DNA from: Loktanella sp. PT4BL
GTDB lineage: Bacteria > Pseudomonadota > Alphaproteobacteria > Rhodobacterales > Rhodobacteraceae
Reading direction: 5' to 3'
Length of the DNA stretch: 64,000 bases
Assembly: GCF_003201935.1 (NCBI RefSeq)
Contig: NZ_QJJL01000002.1
Span: 806,001-870,000, forward strand
Part shown: positions 56,863-64,000 of the stretch, in pieces
Numbering within the stretch: the stretch's first letter is position 1
Layout of the letters: each line of letters starts with the position of its first letter
Notes under the pieces: model-generated
What the model was told of the DNA's origin: nothing
The model's database searches: none
What the model saw: only the letters and a program-made list of their open reading frames with translations
Made by a program: the position numbers and the translations under genes

Positions 56863-58755
56863 ATGGGATATGCTGAGGTTTATGGCGCGTGGCAGAACGA
56901 TCCGGAAGGTTTCTGGATGGAGCAGGCCAAGTCAATCGACTGGGTCACCCCCCCGACAAAGGCGCTTGATGACAGCAAGGCCCCGCTTTACCGCTGGTTC
57001 ACCGATGCCGAGGTGAACACCTGTTATAACGCTGTAGACCGCCATGTGGAAAACGGGCGTGGCGAACAGCTGGCCATTATCTACGACAGCCCCGTCACCC
57101 ATACCAAGCACACGATCACCTATGCCGAATTGCAGACGCGCGTGGCCTCGCTTGCGGGGGCCTTGCGCGCCAAAGGCGTCGAGAAAGGTGACCGCGTCAT
57201 CATCTACATGCCGATGATCCCCGAAGCGCTCGAGGCGATGCTGGCTTGTGCGCGACTGGGCGCGATCCACTCGGTTGTTTTTGGTGGCTTTGCGGCAAAC
57301 GAACTGGCAGTGCGCATTGATGACGCCACCCCCAAGGCGATCATCGCGGGGTCCTGCGGGATCGAGCCGGGGCGCGTCGTGCATTACAAGCCTCTGCTGG
57401 ACGGGGCCATTGAGATGGCGACGCACAAGCCCGATTTCTGCGTCATCTTTCAACGCGAACAGGAAGTTGCCGCCTTGATCGAGGGGCGTGATTACGACTG
57501 GCACGGGTTTCAGGCCGGTGTTGAACCTGCTGAATGTGTGCCCGTCAAAGGCGATCACCCCGCCTATATCCTCTACACCTCGGGCACGACCGGCGCGCCC
57601 AAAGGTGTTGTGCGCCCCACCGCAGGCCACCTTGTGGCGCTGAACTGGACGATGAAGGCGATCTACAACGTCGATCCCGGCGAAGTTTTCTGGGCCGCCT
57701 CGGATGTGGGGTGGGTCGTGGGCCATTCCTATATCTGCTACGCGCCCTTGATCCACGGCAACACCACCGTCGTCTTCGAGGGCAAGCCGGTAGGCACACC
57801 CGACGCAGGCACCTTCTGGCGTGTCATTGAAGAATATAACGTCAAATCCTTCTTCACCGCCCCCACGGCCTTCCGCGCGATCAAACGCGAGGACCCCAAG
57901 GGCGAGTTGATCAAGAACTACGATATTTCCGGCCTGCGCGCGTTATATCTGGCAGGTGAGCGTGCGGACCCTGACACGATTCAATGGGCCCAGCGTATTA
58001 TGGGCGTGCCGGTCTATGACCACTGGTGGCAAACCGAGACCGGCTACACCATCGCGGGCAACCCTGCGGGGATCGAGGCGCTGCCCGTCAAGATCGGTTC
58101 GCCCACTGTCGCGATGCCGGGCTATGACGTGCAAATTCTGGATGAAGCGGGCCACCCGATGAAACCCGGCGAATTAGGTGCCATTGCTGTCAAACTGCCC
58201 CTGCCCCCCGGCACGTTGCCGACGCTCTGGAACGCCGAAGACCGCTTTGTGAAATCCTACCTGACGACCTTCCCGGGTTACTATGAAACCGGCGATGCAG
58301 GCATGATCGACGAGGACGGGTACCTCTATATCATGGCGCGCACGGATGATGTGATCAACGTGGCGGGGCACCGGCTTTCGACGGGTGCGATGGAAGAGGT
58401 GCTCGCGGGGCATCCCGACATCGGTGAATGCGCTGTGATCGGGGTGACAGACGAGCTTAAGGGGCAGTTGCCCATGGGGTTTGTCTGCCTCAACAAAGGC
58501 TGCGAAACGACGCCGGAACAGATCGTGAAAGACTGCGTCAAACGGGTGCGCGATACGATCGGCCCTGTGGCTGCGTTCAAACTGGTCGCCGTGGTGGACC
58601 GTCTGCCAAAAACACGGTCTGGCAAGATCCTGCGCGGAACAATGGTCAAGATCGCGGATGGGGCAGACTTCAAGATGCCCGCGACGATTGATGATCCGGC
58701 GATTCTGGACGAGATCAAGGAAGCGCTGAAGCCGTTAGGGTATGCGGGCGGTTAA
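56863..58755 (+). CDS. prpE: Propionyl-CoA synthetase
   Basis: A 630-residue AMP-forming acyl-CoA synthetase of the Acs/PrpE group. The opening MGYAEVYGAWQNDPEGFWMEQAKSIDW is characteristic of PrpE. ATP-binding ILYTSGTTGAPKGV, DHWWQTETGY (acyl pocket Trp region), YYETGDAGMIDEDGYLYIMARTDDVINVAGHRLSTGAMEE and the catalytic Lys in PKTRSGKILRGTM are present. It activates propionate for entry as propionyl-CoA. GGGAGGACGAC precedes the start. It lies 98 bases after maeB. Confidence 0.93.
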   Translation: MGYAEVYGAWQNDPEGFWMEQAKSIDWVTPPTKALDDSKAPLYRWFTDAEVNTCYNAVDRHVENGRGEQLAIIYDSPVTHTKHTITYAELQTRVASLAGALRAKGVEKGDRVIIYMPMIPEALEAMLACARLGAIHSVVFGGFAANELAVRIDDATPKAIIAGSCGIEPGRVVHYKPLLDGAIEMATHKPDFCVIFQREQEVAALIEGRDYDWHGFQAGVEPAECVPVKGDHPAYILYTSGTTGAPKGVVRPTAGHLVALNWTMKAIYNVDPGEVFWAASDVGWVVGHSYICYAPLIHGNTTVVFEGKPVGTPDAGTFWRVIEEYNVKSFFTAPTAFRAIKREDPKGELIKNYDISGLRALYLAGERADPDTIQWAQRIMGVPVYDHWWQTETGYTIAGNPAGIEALPVKIGSPTVAMPGYDVQILDEAGHPMKPGELGAIAVKLPLPPGTLPTLWNAEDRFVKSYLTTFPGYYETGDAGMIDEDGYLYIMARTDDVINVAGHRLSTGAMEEVLAGHPDIGECAVIGVTDELKGQLPMGFVCLNKGCETTPEQIVKDCVKRVRDTIGPVAAFKLVAVVDRLPKTRSGKILRGTMVKIADGADFKMPATIDDPAILDEIKEALKPLGYAGG

Positions 58756-58893
58756 GTCGCGCATGGTGGCTTCGCGCCGAATGTGCCGCCCGAGGCGCGG
58801 GCCGGTTGTGCTTTGGGGGTGTCGTTGTGTGAAACGAAGAAGGCAATTGTGTTCGCATTGCAGTTCTCCATCCGCGCCTCATGGCCCGTGGGT

Positions 58894-59658
58894 TCAGGCA
58901 AACTGCTCCCTGATCAACCGTTCCTCCAGCCCATGCCCCGGATCAAACAGGATCCGGTGGCGGATGCTGGGCTCTGAATGAATTTCCACACTCACCACGT
59001 TGCGCACCGATTTCCCGTCGGCATCGGCCATCACGGGGCGTTTGCCCGGATCAATCACATCAAACCGCACCACGGCCTTTTTCGGCAACAGCGCCCCGCG
59101 CCAGCGGCGCGGGCGGAAGGCGGCCATCGCCGTCAGCGCCAGAACGTCCGACCCGATGGGCAGGATCGGCCCGTGGGCGGAGTAGTTATAGGCCGTTGAC
59201 CCCGCAGGTGTTGCGACCAGCGCGCCATCACAAACAAGCTCGTTCATGCGCAGCTTGCCATCCACAGTAATCCGCAGTTTCGCCGCCTGCGGGCCCGCGC
59301 GCAACAGGCTCACCTCGTTGATTGCCAGCGCCTCATGCATCGCGCCATCAACGGTCAGCGCTGTCATGGTCAGCGGGTTGATCACCTCTTCCTCGGCCTC
59401 ATCCAGCCGCGTCTGCAAATCATCGGCGTGATATTCGTTCATCAAGAACCCGACAGTGCCGCGGTTCATCCCGTAGACCGGCACATCCAATCCCTGTGTG
59501 GCGTGCAGGGTCTGGAGCATGAAACCATCCCCCCCGAGGGCAACGATCACATCAGCCTCATCCTGCGGCACGTCCCCATGCTTTGCGGCCAAAGCGCGCA
59601 AGGCGTTTTGTGCAATCGGCACAGGACTGGCGACAAAGGCGATCTTGGGGCGCGGCAT
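58894..59658 (-). CDS. nadK: NAD kinase
   Basis: 254 residues from ATG 59658, with AAAGG about 10 bases upstream; an ATG five bases earlier is out of frame. The family motif [14 protein letters not shown] contains GGDG with the catalytic Asp, and [29 protein letters not shown] is the second conserved block. It phosphorylates NAD to NADP. It is divergent from glyA and convergent with prpE, with 138 gene-free bases between. Confidence 0.95.
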   Translation of the reverse strand: MPRPKIAFVASPVPIAQNALRALAAKHGDVPQDEADVIVALGGDGFMLQTLHATQGLDVPVYGMNRGTVGFLMNEYHADDLQTRLDEAEEEVINPLTMTALTVDGAMHEALAINEVSLLRAGPQAAKLRITVDGKLRMNELVCDGALVATPAGSTAYNYSAHGPILPIGSDVLALTAMAAFRPRRWRGALLPKKAVVRFDVIDPGKRPVMADADGKSVRNVVSVEIHSEPSIRHRILFDPGHGLEERLIREQFA

Positions 59659-59845
59659 GACATAAAAACCTTTCAGTTCCGATAAGTTGTGCGGTGATCG
59701 GACCCGAAACGCAAGCCGCCGATACGAAACCCTTAATGGCGCGCTCATAAACATCTTGGTCGTTTTGATGCTTTTGGCGCGGCACGACCTAGGGTAAGAG
59801 GGCGCAAGTCTGTTATTTTTTGGCACCTTTAGGGGGGATGCACCC

Positions 59846-61141
<1,296 letters not shown>

Positions 61142-61152
61142 AAGATCAAGCA

Positions 61153-61172
61153 GCCCGGCGGCAACGCCGGGC
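61153..61172. terminator. Hairpin between convergent glyA and the small membrane protein gene
   Basis: GCCCGGCG-GCAA-CGCCGGGC is a perfect 8-bp stem with a stable GCAA tetraloop, 12 bases after the glyA stop. It lacks a U-tract on both strands, so it is only a probable terminator or 3'-end barrier for both genes. Confidence 0.55.
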
Positions 61173-61185
61173 GCACCCCCGCTGC

Positions 61186-61554
61186 CTAGATAAACCCGCG
61201 CACCCACAGCACGCCAAGCAGCAAAACCCCCGTCATCAGCAATGCAAACATGACCGATGCCAGCATATTCAGTGCGGCGTTGCGTCTTTGCGCGCCAATA
61301 TCGACCGTTTCCAGATGGGCCAGTATATTGCGATGGGCCTTTTTTGCCTTGGCCATATCGATCATGCGCGCAAGTTTGGGGTTGTCACTCAGCGCCACGG
61401 CCTGCGCCAGATAGGTGGCATCATTGCGGACGTGGCGAGGCAACTGGCGCCCTGCCCTGCGGATCTGCGCATCCAACGTACGCCCGCGCACGCGCAGCTT
61501 GTCCTGCAACGCGGCACGCACCTCATCCACCATTTGACGCATCGTTTCTGCCAT
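61186..61554 (-). CDS. Small membrane protein of unknown function
   Basis: 122 residues from ATG 61554 (MAETMRQMVDEVRAALQDKL). It is basic and helical over residues 10-85, with one C-terminal membrane span (about 98-118, MLASVMFALLMTGVLLLGVLWV). An in-frame reading extends upstream to 61776 but crosses the divergent hydrolase gene start and lacks family features. I do not recognise a family. The divergent hydrolase gene begins 80 bases away. Confidence 0.7.
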   Translation of the reverse strand: MAETMRQMVDEVRAALQDKLRVRGRTLDAQIRRAGRQLPRHVRNDATYLAQAVALSDNPKLARMIDMAKAKKAHRNILAHLETVDIGAQRRNAALNMLASVMFALLMTGVLLLGVLWVRGFI

Positions 61555-61633
61555 GGGGCCACCGTTAGTGCGTGTCGGAAATTTGCTCAATCCCTCTGGC
61601 ACCCGATGGCACAGACAGGTAGCAAGTAGATGC

Positions 61634-62371
61634 ATGTTGAACACGGTGACATATGACGGGCCTGCGGGCACACCTTTGCTGATCGCGCATGGGCTGTTCG
61701 GGTCCGCGCGGAACTGGGGGGTGATTGCCAAGCGGTTGTCGGCCACGCGACCTGTGATCACCGTTGATATGCGCAATCATGCGGGCAGCGCGTGGTATGA
61801 CAGCCACAGCTATCCCGACATGGCGGCGGATCTGGGCGAGGTTATCACGCAACCCACTGATGTGATTGGACATTCCATGGGGGGTAAGGCGGCGATGGTG
61901 CTGGCGCTGACGCAGCCTGCGCTGGTGAACCGGCTGGTTGTCGCCGATATCGCGCCGGTGACCTATACCCATAGCCAGATGGGGCCGATTGCGGCGATGC
62001 GCGCGGTTGATCTGGCAGGTATCGAGACCCGCGGGGACGCCAAGGCGCAACTGACAGGGCTGGAACCGGGGGTGGCGGAATTTCTGCTGCAAAGCCTTGA
62101 TATAAAAGAGAAACGCTGGCGGCTTAATCTGGATGTGCTGGCCGCCGAGATGGACAAGATCATCGGGTTTCCGGATATTTCTGGGCAGTTCGACGGGCCG
62201 ACGCTTTTCCTGTCGGGGGCCAATTCGCCCTATGTCCAGCGCGAGGCACGGCCGCAGATCAAGGCGCTTTTCCCGGGTGCGATCTTTGCCAAAATTCCCG
62301 GCGCGGGGCACTGGCTGCACGCGGAAAAGCCGCGCGAGTTCACGGCGGCGGTCAGCGCATTTCTGGCGTAA
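61634..62371 (+). CDS. Alpha/beta hydrolase (YbfF-like esterase)
   Basis: 245 residues from ATG 61634. The oxyanion HG motif is IAHGLFGSARNWGVIAK. The nucleophile elbow is DVIGHSMGGKAAMVLAL, with Ser near 91. GPTLFLSGANSPYV holds the acid region and GAGHWLHAEKPREF the catalytic His. It most resembles the YbfF group of acyl esterases. The in vivo substrate is unknown. Confidence 0.9.
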   Translation: MLNTVTYDGPAGTPLLIAHGLFGSARNWGVIAKRLSATRPVITVDMRNHAGSAWYDSHSYPDMAADLGEVITQPTDVIGHSMGGKAAMVLALTQPALVNRLVVADIAPVTYTHSQMGPIAAMRAVDLAGIETRGDAKAQLTGLEPGVAEFLLQSLDIKEKRWRLNLDVLAAEMDKIIGFPDISGQFDGPTLFLSGANSPYVQREARPQIKALFPGAIFAKIPGAGHWLHAEKPREFTAAVSAFLA

Positions 62372-62377
62372 ACATCC

Positions 62378-62410
62378 TGTACACAACGTGTACACAACCT
62401 GTACATACGC
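62378..62410. repeat. Three tandem 11-bp repeats upstream of the entericidin-like gene
   Basis: TGTACACAACG, TGTACACAACC and TGTACATACGC run head to tail with a period of exactly 11 bases, one helical turn. They lie just after the hydrolase stop and about 12 bases before the -35 of the candidate promoter at 62422, the usual place for an activator. Confidence 0.75.
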
Positions 62411-62421
62411 GATGCACTCTC

Positions 62422-62449
62422 TTGCCACGGCGGGGGGCAGTGCTAGGAT
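62422..62449 (+). promoter_or_regulatory. Candidate promoter of the entericidin-like gene
   Basis: TTGCCA (62422-62427) and TAGGAT (62444-62449) with a 16-base spacer. The expected start of transcription is near 62456, with a 25-base leader containing AAGGAG. Confidence 0.5.
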
Positions 62450-62480
62450 TGCGGAAACATCACTCTCGAAGGAGCCTTCC

Positions 62481-62594
62481 ATGACCCGTATCGCCCTGAT
62501 CATCGCCATCCTTGGTCTTGCCGCTTGTGAAACCGTTCAAGGGGTTGGGCGTGATATCACCAACGCGGGCGCGGCGATCGACCGCTCGCTCTAA
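62481..62594 (+). CDS. Entericidin-like small lipoprotein
   Basis: 37 residues: MTRIALIIAILGLAAC, then ETVQGVGRDITNAGAAIDRSL. The lipobox LAAC places the acylated Cys at residue 16, and the mature part of about 22 residues carries the ETVQGVGRDITNAGAAI pattern of the EcnA/EcnB family. AAGGAG lies 7 bases before the ATG. Entericidins are small cell-envelope lipoproteins linked to stationary phase and stress. The true role here is unknown. Confidence 0.85.
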   Translation: MTRIALIIAILGLAACETVQGVGRDITNAGAAIDRSL

Positions 62595-62624
62595 GGGCGG
62601 GGCAAGGGCAGCCCGCCTGCCCAC

Positions 62625-62654
62625 TTGACAGAATTTCTGCACTGCAGCGATACT
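62625..62654 (+). promoter_or_regulatory. Candidate promoter of the 118-residue protein gene
   Basis: A consensus TTGACA (62625-62630) and GATACT (62649-62654) with an 18-base spacer, then an AGGAG ribosome site before ATG 62683. Confidence 0.55.
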
Positions 62655-62682
62655 TCCGGTATTTTTCATCAGGAGTATTGCC

Positions 62683-63039
62683 ATGCCGACCCCGTTTGAC
62701 ATCTGGTCCCCGATTTTCCGCGCGCCGTTTTCCGGTGACGTGACACAAGAGATCACGCCGCGCTTTCTGTCCCCCGACATCAAAGGCAGCCCCGCGATCG
62801 AGGAAAAGGTCGTGCGCGAGGTTGCGAGCTACGGCAAGCAACTCGGCAAAGTGCTCGAGGCCCTGCAGGCGCTCTCGGCCGCGACAGACACACCCCTGCC
62901 CGAGATCGACGCGCTGGTGGCAGAGGTCGAGACGGTGAAAGCAGGCGCGAAAGAGGCGCTGCGGGCCGAGGCCGAAGCGGCGCTCGCGCGGTTGAAGGCG
63001 GTGGATGAGGATGCGTGGCGGGAGGTGCGGGGTGGGTGA
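62683..63039 (+). CDS. Conserved-looking small helical protein of unknown function
   Basis: 118 residues. A start MPTPFDIWSPIFRAPFSGDVTQEITPRFLSPDI is followed by long amphipathic helices (about 38-115) rich in Ala, Glu and Lys. There is no signal peptide or membrane span. AGGAG 7 bases before the ATG and a good promoter support expression. No family is recognised. Confidence 0.7.
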   Translation: MPTPFDIWSPIFRAPFSGDVTQEITPRFLSPDIKGSPAIEEKVVREVASYGKQLGKVLEALQALSAATDTPLPEIDALVAEVETVKAGAKEALRAEAEAALARLKAVDEDAWREVRGG

Positions 63040-63096
63040 AACCCTTTCGTGAGAGGTGGTTTTGTGGGGCGCGTGGGCTTTATGAAGCCTACGGTT

Positions 63097-64000
63097 TCAA
63101 TCACCTTTTGGAGTTAGCATTTTGCCAGCCAGCCCGATTATGGCTGAACTAATCGACGTCCCTTGATATTTGAACTCTTCGGAAGAAACGGATTTCATAT
63201 GTTCGGAAAGTAGCTGCATCTTCATACGTGTTTCCTCGGCGAAACGTTCCTCTTCGGTCAATCCAGCTACTGATGCAGCAGCAGTGGTCACATCTTTTGC
63301 AACAATACTTAACTTAGCAAACTCTAGTCGCTGCCTATTGATTTTCACGATCTCGAAAACCAAACGCCCTACGATAAAACCGCAGGCCTCAATCAGAGCA
63401 AAGGCGACAACCACGAACGGAATTCTGGTCAAAAATATCGTCCAAACATCTACTCCATCTTCAAGGCGCCAAAGCTGTGTCAAATCTATTGCATTGCTAA
63501 AAAGCGAATAAAGTATAATCGCAAGTATCGCCGCAAAGGGCAGACCAATCCAAAGATATGTCTTGATGTTCTGAGTGCCTTGATCTACGAAGCCTTTGAT
63601 TTCTGATGGAAAAAGTCTGATCTCGTTAGTTAGTTCGTCGAGAGTATTGCGATCTGCTGCTATCTCCGACCGAATATTTCTTCGCTCCTCTTGGAGCGTT
63701 TCCACTTCCTTTTGCGCGTCCTTCCTCAGGGCTTCTGACTTCTGTATTTGTTCTTGCGCAGATACTAGACGCCCATCCAAATCCACTTTTTGGTTTGTTA
63801 ACTTTGCAACCTCGGACTGAAGGATACTCCTCTCTTTCTGAAGTGTAGTTAGTCTATCTTCAGCGTTTGCGAGACTTGTCTCTTTCTCAACTACTCCAGC
63901 TTCTCGCGCTGTGAGGCCTTTCACTGCCCACTCAAGGTCATGGAATTGGCTAAGGGTGTAACCCTCAGCGACCACTTTATTAATCTTTACTTGGCCATAC
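63097..64000 (-). CDS. Coiled-coil membrane protein, 5' end beyond the window
   Basis: Read on the minus strand, the frame is open from the right edge to a stop at 63097 and covers about 300 residues. A GTG at 63975 could start it, but the 8 codons upstream (YGQVKINK) continue the frame, so the true start is probably outside. Residues after the GTG run through a long coiled coil (about 20-120, LTTLQKERSILQSEVAKLTNQKVDL and similar), two membrane spans (LWIGLPFAAILAIILYSLF and IPFVVVAFALIEACGFIVGRLVF) and a charged C-terminal tail. It is clearly more A+T-rich than its neighbours (about 37% G+C where counted), which suggests transferred DNA. The function is unknown. Confidence 0.75.
   Translation of the reverse strand, partial: YGQVKINKVVAEGYTLSQFHDLEWAVKGLTAREAGVVEKETSLANAEDRLTTLQKERSILQSEVAKLTNQKVDLDGRLVSAQEQIQKSEALRKDAQKEVETLQEERRNIRSEIAADRNTLDELTNEIRLFPSEIKGFVDQGTQNIKTYLWIGLPFAAILAIILYSLFSNAIDLTQLWRLEDGVDVWTIFLTRIPFVVVAFALIEACGFIVGRLVFEIVKINRQRLEFAKLSIVAKDVTTAAASVAGLTEEERFAEETRMKMQLLSEHMKSVSSEEFKYQGTSISSAIIGLAGKMLTPKGD

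Noticed and set aside
59659-59845. Riboswitch upstream of glyA
   Set aside because: I could not find the conserved core of a glycine, SAM or THF riboswitch by eye. A covariance search would settle it.

Overview
The window looks like chromosome of a marine Rhodobacteraceae (Roseobacter-group) alphaproteobacterium. The support is high G+C over most of its length, a dcw cell-division cluster with a long mraZ leader, a sorbitol/mannitol operon laid out like smoEFGK-smoS-mtlK of Rhodobacter sphaeroides, a DUF1127 gene followed by a CCUCCUCCC sRNA array, and roseobacter-type acyl-CoA dehydrogenase, MaeB and PrpE genes. I see no rRNA, tRNA, insertion sequence, prophage or CRISPR array. Genes are tightly packed, and many operon partners overlap by 1 or 4 bases.

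Layout. 1-4480: start of the dcw operon on the minus strand (mraZ, rsmH, ftsL, ftsI, 5' part of murE), behind a leader holding an UpsM-like terminator hairpin. 4483-6050: a GNAT acetyltransferase and the Fe-S carrier ATPase Mrp. 6299-6833: a DUF1127 protein followed by seven tandem stem-loops that each display CCUCCUCCC (one slightly degenerate) in the loop. The last one is also an intrinsic terminator. This is an enlarged relative of the R. sphaeroides CcaF1-CcsR1-4 locus and the most remarkable item in the window. 6832-7955: a divergent Lrp regulator and LysE-type exporter. 7939-12805: a complete urease operon ureDABCEFG. 13161-23422: glycogen metabolism glgBCAX-pgm, with a convergent alpha-glucosidase. 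23542-32409: a polyol operon (SmoEFGK-type ABC transporter, sorbitol and mannitol dehydrogenases, an AGE-family sugar isomerase) next to its LacI-type regulator.

32560-37893: a periplasmic 5'-nucleotidase, DUF952-pyrD, a MATE exporter and two PaaI-type thioesterases. 38027-47385: a fatty-acid beta-oxidation region (two MerR regulators, acyl-CoA dehydrogenase, GST, thiolase, an unknown protein, FadB-type fusion enzyme, acyl-CoA synthetase). 47397-47613: a pair of perfect 35-bp inverted repeats around a structured 147-bp core. 48729-54359: nucleoside salvage (cdd-deoA-deoB-add-upp) and a bicupin protein. 54485-61141: malic enzyme with a phosphotransacetylase-like tail, propionyl-CoA synthetase, NAD kinase and serine hydroxymethyltransferase. 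61186-64000: small proteins including an entericidin-like lipoprotein, ending in an A+T-rich coiled-coil membrane protein that runs off the right edge.

How the parts work together. The glycogen and alpha-glucosidase genes carry the same LacI-type palindrome TTAGCGCTAA in front of glgB and of the glucosidase, which suggests one regulator for both transcription units. The polyol operon has its own palindrome, TTTACGCGCGTAAA, with a near copy in front of its regulator. The beta-oxidation genes sit behind two sister MerR genes and a 30-bp palindromic site. Propionyl-CoA synthetase, malic enzyme and beta-oxidation together indicate growth on short and medium-chain acids. Urease and nucleoside salvage recover nitrogen and bases.
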